From positions 28,953,401 through 29,017,400 of the forward strand of contig CM049317.1 in the NCBI GenBank assembly GCA_026874595.1: a DNA stretch of 64,000 nt, given 5' to 3'. The notes under the pieces were generated by a model. It saw only the letters and a list, made by a program, of their open reading frames with translations. It ran no database searches and was not told where the DNA came from. The translations under genes were made by a program, and so were the position numbers. Source of the DNA: Sipunculus nudus. Its lineage: Eukaryota > Annelida > Sipuncula > Golfingiida > Sipunculidae. How positions within the stretch are numbered: position 1 is the first letter of the stretch; every line of letters begins with the position of its first letter. Positions 1 to 12,164 of this stretch are shown piece after piece.

Positions 1-780
1 GTATACAAAAAAATTTTGCGTGTGTCAATGTTCTAGAGTACTCTGTTTTGACTAGGAATAATGATATGTTTTTCTTTGAATATGCTGAAAATGCAAGGCT
101 CCTATTAAAACATGCCAGGCGTTTTATAAACATTGTCACATTTTAAAATAGTCGAAGGGTAAACAAGGGTAAAGTGATAAATGGCAGAGTCATAGGCACT
201 ATTTAAATTGCAGGGAATTGATCAGTTTTGCGCGCGAATTTCATGAACCTGTGGTGGGCCTGATGGCGCCATCTTATGTCGGTTATATGAACTAAGGAAA
301 TAAGGGTAAACTTTACACACATGATGTCACGCTGGGATTTTTTATAAGCAGGAAAGAACGTGAACTGCCATGAACGTGTGAAATTTTGAACAGACCAATG
401 GAAGCAAGTCTCTGTTGTATTCTATCATTTGCATTCATTTCCAAACTTCTAAAAGAATATTGAAAATAGAGACTACCAAGGTTTGGCTCTTTATGGTGAG
501 CATAATATCATTAAACATTATAGTCAAACGCAGGTTGAAACTAACATAAAATAATTATTGTGATCTTTAAATTGATTTTCAATTTCTGTTAATGAGGAGC
601 TTTGATTGGACTCGGACTTAAATGACGCTGATGACTCTGATACGAAGAGATTTGAGAAAGATTTAAAGACTCGGACATGGACTCGACTAAAGTAGTGTGG
701 ACTCGCACTTATACTCGGACACGAAGGATGTGGATACAACTCACAGCTAGGACTTATGTCAAACCCCCTCCACAACATTA
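1..780. other. Intergenic, nothing recognised
   Basis: AT-rich sequence. A minus-strand frame of 84 codons at 524-778 has no splice context or recognisable motif; its 610-720 part is rich in GACTC(G)G repeats. Confidence 0.4.
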
Positions 781-1420
781 TATTCTATATCCGGTTGACC
801 GACACACGTAGTCTTCATTGATTGAGCGCCATCGTGTGTCTGAGAAGAAAACTACGTGCAGTGCACCACAAAAGTACTTAACCAATTAACTCAAGTAGGG
901 TTGAATGTTATTATTACAATTCTTCAATATTGATTGAAACCAAGTAATGATAATGTCATATATTTTAGTTTTAACATATTACGCGTCGAAATGAATGACG
1001 TGCGTACAATATAAAGCCAACACATGGTCCCACCTATCAAAATACAGTACACTAGGTGAGCGTCTGTTTAACCACTCCAAATTGCGGCATGTTGAAACAT
1101 AAAATATTATCTAAATTGGATTTATCGCATTGCGATATGCTTAAATTAAGCATCTATAATGGAAATTTCTCTGTAAGTATTATATGGCCAGTTAAATATA
1201 CAATTATGACTCCCTGTGTTATGGCGAACAGAAGGAATAAAAAAAATATAATTTTGAATTCGGGAAAGTACGCTTACACTCTGTTGGATTTATATAATAC
1301 ACACTTTGCAGGCAACATTAGCGCCACCTGTCAGAAGATGACACTGTTTAAGGTCAACAAAAAATATTGTTCTATGAATTCGCCGTTTCGGATTTCTTTT
1401 TTCTTTTTTTTCTTTTTTTT
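781..1420 (+). repeat. Dispersed repeat, copy 1 of a pair
   Basis: GACCGACACACGTAG and ACTACGTGCAGTGCACCACA (about 795-872) and a second block around 1255-1390 (CTTACACTCTGTTGGATT, ACACACTTTGCAGG, AGCGCCACCTGTCAGAA) recur in the same order at about 20155-20215 and 21090-21180. Probably a decayed element; its ends are not identified. Confidence 0.5.
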
Positions 1421-1707
1421 TTTTTTTTTTGCAAATGAAAACCTTGCCCTTAGTCATGATGATAATAAGTTTTATGACACAAATTCGATAAGAATTATTA
1501 AAGGTGTGTAAAATGTACTTACGAATGTGCTGATCATATGCACCATTTCAGTAACTGGAGTAGGCTCATGCGAAATTCATGGTACTCTGTGTCTACTGTA
1601 ACAGAAAGTACAAAGGTTGCCCTCCTTGCACCATATGTTTCTTTCAGTAGTGCGTGGAACAATATTTATGTATGTGAGGCCTATTATATAACAATATTTA
1701 TCAATGT

Positions 1708-2196
1708 CAAAACAGACTAACGCGCGCGTCAAGCGTCAAGCGTCAGCTATCGCTACTGGAGCGATTTTTGACGCGTGACGCGCGCTAGCCGCGTGTGGAT
1801 TCCTGATAATGACATAAATAAAGAGAGAGTTTCCCTCCCCAACACTCAAATTCTATATAAAACTGCGGGTGAAACATTTGTTATAATTCGTTGAACTATA
1901 ATTATTGACTTGTATCTGGATAGGAAACGTGCAACAAAGCAACACAAATATATAATTATCGTTAAGAATAGTGACTGAGTTCTGTCATATTTAGATGTTT
2001 GTTCACAAACAGATGTATATTTGCATACAAGTAATCCAATGCTGATTATAAAAAATACTATTTTAAGATAAAAAAATACAATAGGTGCTTGGTTAATACC
2101 ATCCAATCTGACGCGTGCCGTGCGCGTTGTAGCCGCGTAAGGGTGTTCTGAATTTGTCGCGTGGCGCACGCGTGGCGCGCGCGTTAGTCTGTTTTG
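1708..2196. mobile_element. 489-bp TIR element (MITE-like)
   Basis: The left end CAAAACAGACTAACGCGCGC and the right end are perfect inverted copies for at least 21 bp. Both subterminal regions are GCG-rich and contain TAGCCGCGT, contrasting with an AT-rich centre. No transposase and no clear target duplication. Confidence 0.75.
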
Positions 2197-2199
2197 GGC

Positions 2200-3812
2200 T
2201 TGACTCTGATTTTGCACCGTCCAGTTAAGGATCGTTAATAACCACATATTGTTTCCTCCTGTATGAAAAGACTTTGTCCGAGATAGAACAGTCCATCCTG
2301 AACCATATATATAATGTAACCTACAATTTAGTATAAGTCTTACTATGGCTGATTTACAATTAATCGCAAAGTTCCATTTGTAATTGATTCATTCACAATA
2401 TCAGTGGTTAATCTAGATGTACATCAAGTTGTTCCTTAAGAACTGATGTTGGCAGTGGGTCTAATTTACACGGTTTTGTTGTTGATTTTCTGTATTTTGG
2501 ACATCATCTCTAATCAGTTTTATGAAGGACCTATATCAACAAACAGTTTCATAATCCTTTTCCGTGTAAGAAGTCCCACTGTCAATGCAATCTTTTAAAT
2601 AAACTATGATCCGGTTCACTTTACTGTTGGAAAATTCATTAAAATATTTTCCAATTCTTTACAACTGTTTGTGTTTTGCAACAATGTAGTTTATTTGCAT
2701 GTTTAAACACTTTTTTATAATTTCCTTTATTCTCTTCAAGTAATCCTGTGTAATGATGTGTCTTTGCAATCTTCAGCTTATTAGCCGTCACTCTGCGCTG
2801 GTGGTAAAATTTATCATATTCAGAATCAAGTCGGGTTCTATGCCAGATACTTTCTGTCTCCTCAACCTTATCTCTGATGCAATGGCCTTATCTTTACAAG
2901 GTTATTGCTTCTCTGCCCTAACTTTCTTGAGTTTCGAGGGAGCATGAGCATCAAGAATGGAACTTACGATGGAATTGTACTTTGAACCTTTTTCAATCTA
3001 ACCAACAACTTCAGACATGTCAATGAAACCTCATATCTTCCTGCACTTTCTTGTACAATTTACGTTGGTGGACATTCTTAGTTTTTCATTTGGTTTATCA
3101 CATTTTATATATACAACTCATTTAACAGAACAATGATCTGATATCCAGAGCCTAGGCACCACACTGTCTACTGAAGATATTGTTTTATCTGACACAATAA
3201 CATCTTAATGATGCTTTTGAATATGTGTTTGGCATGTTACACTGTATTTAAGATTGAATTTGTCCAATGTATCATTAACATGACAGTTTCTGCACTAGGA
3301 ACATCCATTTTATATTAAAGCCACCAATAAGGATAAAATTTCCTTGTCTGTGTATGTTCAATTCAAAATGCCCCCCCCCCCCGCTTTTTCCGAAAGGACA
3401 GGAACTAACCCTGATTTGGGCCGATAGATCAGACAAATATGTAACTCCACACTTTTGCCTTTTTATGAATTATCAGTGCACTTCATCATATCTCCATTTT
3501 CCGCCGACACTGAAATAATCCGAGCTACTTAACAAATAACAAATCAATGAAACCTATTTTTATCCCAACTGTCATGTGTTGCTCTTGATCGGATAAGCCA
3601 TGTCTGCTAAGCCTTACATATAGCTGGTAAATAAATTGAAAAGACATTTATTTGTATATACAACTTTTGCTCTCACCTTAAATAATTAAGCACCATATAG
3701 ATTAAAAATCAGGCTTAATTATGTGTTTAGTATCGTTGACGAATGCTGTACAATGACTTAGTTCAATAGGTGCTCCAGGGAATTATTCTTACAAATAAAT
3801 TCCTTTCATAAG

Positions 3813-3813
<1 letters not shown>
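2200..3813. other. Intergenic, nothing recognised
   Basis: AT-rich. A plus-strand frame of 64 codons at 2753 shows no support. A run of about 13 C lies near 3370. Confidence 0.4.

Positions 3814-3867
<54 letters not shown>
3814..3867. repeat. (TA)n microsatellite
   Basis: About 27 TA units. Confidence 0.97.
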
Positions 3868-3868
<1 letters not shown>

Positions 3869-4142
3869 CTTTTTGTAATAAACTAAAACATCACAATCAT
3901 ACTGTGACTCACAAAACAGTACTTAAAAGTCTAATATCAGTTAAATGACCTGGAAACCATTATAGGAGTACATAATATTATATAATGTGTAGCAGTTCAC
4001 ACACCCTTCTATTAACCAAGAGACTGGATAAGCCATATTTCGAACCCAATGATATAATAAGATATAATGTAATCATTTACGTTAAATCTGCATGGGTCCT
4101 TTAGCCGCTTTTTACCGCAAATATCTGACTCATGTACATGCA

Positions 4143-4285
4143 TCAGAACAGGGGAGTCAATATAGGGGGGTGGGGGGTATATACCCCCCCCCCACTTTTT
4201 GGCAAGGGGAATGGTAAATGTAATCATCCCCCAATATTCAGAGAATAATATTTATATATTTCAAATGAAATATATTAATAAATAG
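4143..4285 (+). repeat. GTCAATATAGGGGG dispersed repeat, copy 1
   Basis: GGGGAGTCAATATAGGGGGG, a TATATACCCCC block, CTTTTTGGCAAGGGG, TGTAATCATCCCCC, then AT-rich sequence. Same order as 39463 (+) and 24119 (inverted). Confidence 0.7.
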
Positions 4286-4431
4286 AAATATAGACTTTAT
4301 TTACCAATTATGAGTTAACTGTGAATTATTTATACAGGAATTTCTAAATTCCTTATTTTTTAAAACCTTACACTTTTTTATTATATACATGTATTTGATA
4401 TGTATCACACAGACAATAAAAAGTAAATATA

Positions 4432-4455
4432 TTATATATATATATATATATACAA

Positions 4456-4500
<45 letters not shown>
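4432..4500. repeat. (TA)n microsatellite
   Basis: Two TA arrays separated by a short CAAG interruption. Confidence 0.96.
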
Positions 4501-4501
<1 letters not shown>

Positions 4502-4504
4502 GGG

Positions 4505-5424
4505 TCTGTTTTTTTCAATTTTGATTACCCTCCCACGCTTGTCATCCTCCCCACGCTTGCGAGTCATACCCCCACCCTTGAAGATAAATTGACGCCACTG
4601 CATCAGAATGTAACATATAAAGTACATTCATTTTATGAAGTGTGGTCGTGGAAAGGGAAACGTCTGGTTGTCAGCAATTAACACATCTTAACAAATTACG
4701 AAACTCGGAAGCAAAGCAGAATGTGTGTGCATTTAACGATAAATAATTCAATGCGTTTTCGCGAAAAGTGATATAATCCTCACTTCCTTGAAGATTTCTT
4801 AATTGGCAAGGTTGCAATAAGAGAAAAAGACAAATCGGATAATTGTATTTACTTTAAAAGTTGCTAAAGGATCCATGATGATTAGATCGGTACTTACAAT
4901 GATGCATTAGCTACAGTTTGTAGGCCAGGGAAAGTGATATAAGCTATACTTTGTTTTAGCCTCTTGCTTAATTTCATCAGGTTAAACATACAAATAAGAG
5001 ATTCGAGGAAAAGTGAACATTTGATATTTTTCATAAAGCTGATCATATTTGATATTTCATTGTCTTTTAATTGTTTTTGATTTTCGTTAATTTTCCCGGT
5101 GCCCCCGTTGTCGTCTGGCATGGGCTATACACTCGTGCGGATGAACGGCCAGTTAAAGTCTTATTTTATAATTATTAGATTAAGCAAATAATTTTTGGAA
5201 AGAATGAAATTAAAGAAAATAAAAAGGGGTGGAGGTGGTCGTTTAAAAAAAAAAGAAAAAAATTTTGAAAATTTTTTTTTGATCATTTTCTAAACGTGAC
5301 TAAAAAGTAGGGGGAGTTTATGTGTCCTTACCCCCCCCCCCCTGCGAAAAAGGTGTCGGATGATATGTCCTCCTTGTCCCCGCCTTTCCACGCCCATGCT
5401 ATGCTCTTAGAGGTAGAAGTTTGG
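4505..5424. other. Intergenic, nothing recognised
   Basis: Contains homopolymer runs (A and T near 5245-5280, C near 5331). A minus-strand frame at 4894-5121 is unsupported. Confidence 0.4.
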
Positions 5425-5800
5425 GTAAGATTTTCTTGGGGCTGTCACTGTGTGAGTAGGAGGATGAGGGAATATTTTCTCAGGCTTTTAAAGTATGAAA
5501 ATGAGAGCAAGGTCAAATTACCTCGGAATTTAAAGATTCGAGATGGAGGGTGAGGAAAATTTCCTCGGGGCTTTTACTGTTTCAGATGAAGGAGGACGTA
5601 AGATTTCCTCAGGTTTTTAATGTCCAAACAGGAGGGTGAGTTAATATTTCCTCTGGGCTTTTACTGACTGAAATGAAGATAAGGTAGATTTCCTCGGGGC
5701 TTTTACTATCTTAAATGAAGGATGAGGTAAGATTTCCCCGGGATGATTTCTGTCTTTCAAGAAGGATGGGGTATAATTTCCTATGGGCCAATACTTTCTC
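5425..5800 (+). repeat. Diverged ~43-bp minisatellite
   Basis: About eight to nine units, each with a variant of TAAGATTTCCTCGGGGCTTT, a short spacer and GAAGGATGAGG. Visible at 5425, 5468, 5510, 5552, 5597, 5640, 5686 and 5729. Unit length varies by a few bases and identity is moderate. Confidence 0.85.
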
Positions 5801-6094
5801 TAAAATCCTCGGAACTTGAACTCACTTGCCTATCGCAGTGCTGTCGTTCAGTTGTTAGTTTCAAACGTGCTAAAATTATACTAAATAAGAAAAAAAATCA
5901 TGTGAATTAAAAATGATTTAAAATTTTAACAGAAGATGAATTTAATTTTTAGATAACAAAAAGTACATTATCTTAATCATCACATAAAACTCGGTCCCTA
6001 TTTAACATACGTGTTACACTACAATATCACTTTAGTGTTTTTTCTTTTTAAAATTGTAGTTGATTTTTTATCAAACGAATTGTTTTATCTATTC
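5801..6094. other. Upstream of exon 1A, nothing recognised
   Basis: AT-rich sequence between the minisatellite and the duplicated promoter segment. Confidence 0.4.
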
Positions 6095-6382
6095 CAGACA
6101 CCATGCCCGCTACAGGAACTTGCACCCCCTTCACCTGCGCGCGCAATACAAAAAATATTACCAGCTTTAACCCCGCGCACAAAAAGTCGAATAACGGAAA
6201 CCAAGGCAGTGTATTTCCTACAAGGATATATCTGAGTGAAAACATCTGAACAAACAGAAAGTGTGTAATACAATATGACAAAATTAAAATTACTGCGTAA
6301 CACCAGAGCATCCTTTTTGCTTTCTCTTATCAAGGAAAACTCACTAGTTCAGTGCGGCCGAGCGGACACGGATTTATTTACC
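6095..6382 (+). promoter_or_regulatory. Duplicated promoter/leader segment, copy A
   Basis: Counterpart of 8650-8984 lying before exon 1A, with the same ordered blocks at lower identity. It is GC-richer than its surroundings around 6105-6180. Confidence 0.45.
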
Positions 6383-6431
6383 ATGGCTGCGATACGGTAT
6401 TTCCTACTGGTCATGTGCATCCCCACTATAT
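6383..6431 (+). CDS. Gene A alternative or relic first exon 1A (signal peptide)
   Basis: Begins MAAIRYFLLVMCIPTI and breaks after the first base of the next codon at a strong donor (GTGAGT). Length (49 nt), phase and hydrophobic peptide match exon 1B at 8985, and the upstream leader is also related (both carry a CCGAGCGG-CACGG block just before the ATG). It is in phase with exon 2 at 10954, so it could serve as an alternative start of gene A. It could equally be the remnant of a tandem paralogue whose body is gone: I find no second copy of exon 2 between 6432 and 8985, and a degenerate Gypsy pol occupies much of that gap. The frame is open for 36 codons upstream to another ATG at 6275, but that part does not look like a signal peptide. 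Confidence 0.5.
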
Positions 6432-6559
6432 GTGAGTTGTTTTACTTTATCTCAAATAATGTAATATGTGCTTTGTTTTGAACGTTTAGCTGATGTGCTT
6501 ATAAGGAATAAACAATTATAACTAGAAATATCTGCGCTCGCATTCTGTCGGGCTGGGAC

Positions 6560-7640
6560 TGGCATTTAAGAATAGAATTAGTCCATTCTGCTGTCTTTGC
6601 ACAAGGACCGCCCCTAATCCAACTGGGCTAGCATCGGCGATAATATAAACGGGCAACTTCTTGTCGTAATATGCTAGCAAACTGCCTCGCCTAAGGCTTT
6701 CTGCATTAGTCTAGAGAAAGTACGCTGTTCCGATGCAAAATGGACTGTCCTTTCAAGTCAACTGCTCAGCCAAAGTAGCTAACTTTGGTATAAACTGACT
6801 GCTATAGTTTGCAAGTCCAAGGAAACTCCGGACATCAGTGACATCATCTGTTTCACGTTTCAGACCTCATTCGCTGGACCCATGCCATTTTCTGACAAAA
6901 AATGCCCTTAAATACCGGTCTACCCATAATAAATTTGCATTTGTCATCATTCAGTGTTAAGCCGCATGTTTTTTTGTCTCTTTAGCGCCCGTTGCAATCT
7001 CTGATCATGGGTTTCTCTGTTAGGTCCGTGTACAATTATATCGTCGAAGATGTTCTTCACACCGGTTATGCATGCTAACGCTGTCGCAATTCAAACTCAT
7101 ATTGCTCATTTGCCGAATTCACCCCGTATAAATAACCTTATATGTGTATATGCCAGAGTGAGTGGCAAATGTTATATTCTTGTTGATTCAGAGGTCAACT
7201 CCAGCTGCTGATAGTCCCTTTTTAAATATAATTAACGGAACTCTTTGGAACCGTTCATATTTTGGAGTACCTATTCCTATTCCACTGCTGGAATTTGGAG
7301 TCTGTCTCGTATTATCGCCTGATTTGCGCACCTCATGTCATCGCAAATTATGTGTCCATTTGATTTTGGGACAATGAAGGTATGGTTGACCAATTCCGTT
7401 GGCCCTTCGCCTGGTTTAATTTTGTCCATGTCACTAGCTGATTTATTTTTCCTCAACTTTCTGCTAAAGTGTAAAAGGGGTTCGTCTCAAAGGTTGCCTA
7501 CGGGTTGTACCGGGCTGTTTATGTGTATTTTAATTTTGTTCGTGTTCAGATTGCCCTCACAGCGAAACTCCCCAGGGTGTGGTTGCTGTATCATTTTTCT
7601 TTTTCCATTATTTTCTTAACATCAGTTTCTATCCAAATAT
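6560..7640 (-). pseudogene. Degenerate Ty3/Gypsy retrotransposon pol fragment (RT and RNase H)
   Basis: On the minus strand, broken frames read in order: a fingers segment with VPKSNGHIICDDMRCANQ (about 7330-7380), a catalytic-box relative FDDIIVHG (about 7027-7050), CKFIMGRPVFKG, RSFLGLANYSSQFIPKL (about 6775-6830) and an RNase H start IIADASPVGLGAVLVQRQ (about 6590-6645). This order is typical of Ty3/Gypsy pol. Stops and frameshifts interrupt it, the integrase end is missing and no LTRs are visible, so it is a dead fragment. It sits between the two first exons of gene A. Confidence 0.82.
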
Positions 7641-8649
7641 CCCTTTTCATAGTTGTAAACGGCCTAACTGGCAGATAATTTTGCATCATAAAAGAACCCT
7701 TTAAACCGTTTCTTACCAAAGTCCTTATTTCTATCAGATTTACCCAGTAAATTTTATCTTCCGTTTGGCCTGTATTTACGGAAGCGTATTGCTGCCACCT
7801 GGTTTAAGAAAAAAAAATTATCTCGTACGTACGGACATAATAAATCTTACGGATCGGATCCACACACTACAAAACAGGCCGACTGATATATGTACAAGCA
7901 ATATATATATATGGAAAATAATTTATGATCTCCACCTCCATGAAAATAGCTGGAACACCGTTGAAACGAAGGTTGATAATTTTTATTCATATATACTATA
8001 TATTTAAATGCTATTAAATATACCATTTTTCTGGGTCTTGATTTCTGAAATATTTCAAGGAAGCGAAATATATCAAGTCGTTGTCTACAGATCACATACA
8101 GAACTTTTATTTATAGATAGGTGATTAAATTCTTATGGCAGCGTTTGATGTTATAACAGTAAACTATCATAAAGTTAATACGAAAATAAATATTGCCTTT
8201 GCCAAATTGAAAACAAGAGGAACAGCTACCAAATATCTAAAGGTTTCAGTAAATAAACGAAATCTTGTGGAATAAAACTCAACTAAATTATAAAAATGCG
8301 AAGACAATCATTTTTTTTTATCAAGAATTGAACGTGTATTTTTTTCAATTACCAAGTAAAACAATCCACTATTTCATTGACTAATGTTAAGTTAAATTAT
8401 GTCAGACCTGTTTTTTAAGCTTTATGTTTCTTCCTTTATAATGTTCCATTTCGAATGTTATCAGACTGAATTTATTCTTTACATTTTAAGCAATGTTGCA
8501 TATTGCCGGATAAAAAATGAAGGGTTTAAAGCCATGGTTGCTTATATAAATGTATTCTCTCAAATAAACCTGATAGATACACAGTGACTGCTAAAATAAA
8601 TAACAACAAAAAACCGTTTTTAACCACCATTCAGACTTTCTTTAAATTC
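7641..8649. other. Intronic spacer, no gene seen
   Basis: AT-rich sequence after the Gypsy fragment. The first ~150 bp could be decayed 5' pol or protease sequence but show no motif. No splice-bounded open frame. Confidence 0.4.
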
Positions 8650-8984
8650 AGGCGCAAGGCCGGTAATTACAAACTGCACTCAATGCATCAGCTCCCATCA
8701 ATACATAAATATTACCAGCTGTAAATACGATGCGCCACTTACAGGAACATAAGTAAAGCGGACATCCGGATACCTGAAACTTGGAAATCAAGGCAGTCTT
8801 TATTTCCCACGCGGGTACATTTGCTGACACTATCTGTATTAGTCCAGCTTATGGGTATAATATGACGATCTGCGTTACTGGGTAACACGATAGTCATCCA
8901 CCCTGTTTTTTTTTTTTTTTTGTTTCTTATGGCACATGTTCATGACATATTTATTGTGACCGAGCGGGCACGGGTCTGTTGAAC
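8650..8984 (+). promoter_or_regulatory. Duplicated promoter/leader segment, copy B
   Basis: Related to the region before exon 1A (about 6095-6382). Shared blocks in order include ATATTACCAGCT, AATCAAGGCAGT/ACCAAGGCAGT with TATTTCC, AATATGAC, TGCGT-ACTG/TGCGTAAC, and CCGAGCGG-CACGG just before the ATG. Spacing between blocks differs, so the duplication is old. Promoter activity is inferred from position only. Confidence 0.5.
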
Positions 8985-9033
8985 ATGGGCGCGATTCAGC
9001 TTCTCATAACTGCCATGTACATTCCCAGCATAT
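8985..9033 (+). CDS. Gene A exon 1B (signal peptide)
   Basis: Encodes MGAIQLLITAMYIPSI plus the first base of a split leucine codon, followed by a consensus donor GTGAGT at 9034. The ATG has A at -3 and G at +4. The hydrophobic run fits a short secretory signal. It joins exon 2 at 10954 in phase 1 and is the nearer of two homologous first exons, so I take it as the main start. Confidence 0.62.
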
Positions 9034-10279
9034 GTGAGTGGTTTTACTTACTCTGAAAGTATAGCAAATGTATTTTAAATAATTTGTATGTGTTACTCCT
9101 TTGGTTAAAAGGAGGAAAAAGTTATAAGTAACACATTATCTAAGCCAAGCTCATAAGGTGACTTACACATTAAGTTTCTGCGCGAGTTCATCTAATGGCG
9201 CTTGCGGAGACAATAAATAATGACAAGTTAAGATTCTGCGCGATTTTTTTATAGCCTCCGTCAGGCCCGGGAGGGTATGCCTTCATCCCGGTCGTGTGTG
9301 TGTTTGTGAGTGTGTGGCTTTTTGACTGGCTAAAATTAACAAATGCATTCTGATCTTAGTGGTCTAACTTTTGCAAAGCCATCATAAAAATAGAATTTTA
9401 CTTAACACTTAACAGTTCACATTGACAACGCTTATCGGTCTCCAGGATTGTATAAATCTTATGTCCTTCCCCGTTTTTCCTAAGAGTGTTTGGCTCTCCG
9501 ATAACTCTTTCCGAGTGATAACCTTCATTTAAACAAGCAGTCATTTCAATTACATTTTTTAATATGATCTTAACCGCTGTTATTCTGCTCTTCATCACAC
9601 AAAGTGGATCAGCACAGGGCATCCCCTTTCCGTGTCGCTTTGGCCTTGACCTGGACCTGATGCCGGCTGTTGTTTTGTTTTGAGCCGGTACACGTGTATG
9701 TTTAAAAACGTCAGTAACTCTATTTTTAAGCTAGTCTTGGTTTCCCCGTGGATTTCTAGGAGGTTTAGTAGCTTCATGTTCTTGCTCCTCTCTTTTTTTC
9801 GAAATATTCACCTCGATGTTCAAGATATTTGCTTGAGCCGGCTTTTTGGATTGTTGGCAAGTCTGCCACTTCAGGTCATACCAGGTCAATGTTTCCTGTA
9901 TGGTGATCATTTTTCATCTGACTCTAATCTCTAGGGCTTCTACTGTTATAGGTAAGTATCAATTTTTTGTTCAACTCTTTCCAGAAGTAATAGTTTTTTT
10001 TGCCATATAGCTTCAAGGTTACCCTGTAGTAGTTTGTCGTTTCCATGTTGCTAGGCAACGTGGTGACAGATCAGCTGACTGTTGCTGCGACTAGGTGTAC
10101 AGCTTATGTTATAATTATACCATGTTATAGTTTTCTGTTATCTACATCTCATATAACACCACTTTCACCATATCCCAAAAAGTATAATGCCATTGCTTGC
10201 TGGTGTGTGAAATAGTTTCCTTTCACTCTGCCAAGGAACAATGACCACGGGGGGGGGGGGGACTAACCGTGGAAAACCA

Positions 10280-10351
<72 letters not shown>

Positions 10352-11600
10352 GGTAGAGTTACCCTCCGTTGTAAAGTGCTCTATGGCCTACAGACTAAGT
10401 CAGAGCAGTATAACGCTGAAGAAAAACAACACTGTAAATTCACAACAGTCTGTTTCACGGGATGCGACCAGATCATCAGGTAAATGTGAGAGTCACATAT
10501 ATATAATAGAGAGAGAGAGAGAGAAAAAAAAGAGAGAGAGAAGACCAATTACTAGCGATGGGGAGGGTTTGGAAGGGGACACTCATTATACATACTTTAT
10601 TACTAGTATGTATAATGATAACTACTTCTAAATACATTAATATTTACATTGATTTAGCCTTGAATAAAAGCATGTGTTAAATTATTTGGACTAATGATAA
10701 AGTATTTTAATTCTCCACTCTATCAAAAGATTTTACTTTTAATCTGAAATTTATTAGGGGCAGCCCCCCCCCCCCCCCCCCCCCCCGATCTTACCGTTCT
10801 GATGCACTACAGCATAGGTTACGATGAAATTGGTTTATAAGCACAAATATTGACATCGCTGGAGGGATGTTCCAAAGCTGTTAATGATTTTATATATAGT
10901 ATGTTTGAATATTCCGTAAGAGGTATATTTCTACTTTGTTTCCTTTCTTTCAGTGAGCTTACAGTATCTTGTTGTGTTTCCACCGACATGGAAAAATTGT
11001 TCTGGAGATAAGTTCGAAATGTTGCTGTCTACTCCTATCCAAACAGCCCGAGTACAGGTGTGTGAACTTCAATAATACACAATACGGTTTATTCTTATAA
11101 TTTGAATAAAGCATGGATATATCAATAGACCTTTTCCGTGTAACTAGCGACACCGATCGGAGATATCGGACATGTACAGTACGGTGATAGTACGTGTTCG
11201 ACTGTCAACTCCGGACGGGGTTGTGTTTTGGGCCCTGTTGTATTAATGACTGAATCCTAGTATCGCTTGTTATTGACTCAATCTCAGCGCAAAAGTCGGT
11301 TGCCTTAAGATAAAGCAAAGAGGCTTGAACCCACTTCTTATAAGTCCCTTACGTGGCTCAAGCCCGGAAAAAGGCCAGCCCAAAAAATGGTCTTTAGGCG
11401 ATTCATGAGAGAGCATGGCCCAGATACTTGTAGCGTCTTTGACAGTTCTGAAACCCTTAACGAAACTGTATTCATCATGAAAATAAGCTACGCTTTTAAC
11501 GTATATATCAACGCTTCGTATATTAAAAAATAGAGATATAATTTGGCTGCTCAAAATGGAGAAAACGTGTGTGAACTGTTAATCCATTAAATATGAATAG

Positions 11601-11653
<53 letters not shown>

Positions 11654-12112
11654 CGTTAAATTACAAGGTTTAATGAATCATTATGGTTAACCAAAAAATA
11701 TACAATGCTATATCATTCGGGTGTATTTTCTGTCCAGAGGCCTGGTGAGTGAAAAGGTAAAACGCTCGGCTCTTTCCGCTGGTCACCTGGGTTGATCGAG
11801 GCGTGGCCGTGAGGCTGGTCTAATTGCCCTTCCAAACCCGGTGGTTTTCTCTGGGTTCTCCGGTTTCCTCCAATACATACTACCGAACGCAACTAGATGA
11901 GCCATGGAGAGTGCCGAGATGGTTATGATAAATAAAATAGTGGAACCCCTCAGGTCCGGCATATACGTCGCGAGGCGACCAAACTCAACTTACTCGACCC
12001 GAATAAACAGATTTTCCCCGTTTTTTCGGAATTCAGTTTAACAACAATGGAGACAAACTGGTGTCATGAACGCAAAATCATTGATATTTATGTCATTGTA
12101 TATATCAGTCTT

Positions 12113-12164
<52 letters not shown>

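Noticed and set aside
4301-4627. Frames reading IYIYIY at TA arrays (also near 15117, 32523, 44179 and 58244)
   Set aside because: Microsatellite translation only.
6275-6382. N-terminal extension of exon 1A from the ATG at 6275
   Set aside because: The extension is not signal-like and corresponds to leader sequence in copy B, where the frame is not kept.
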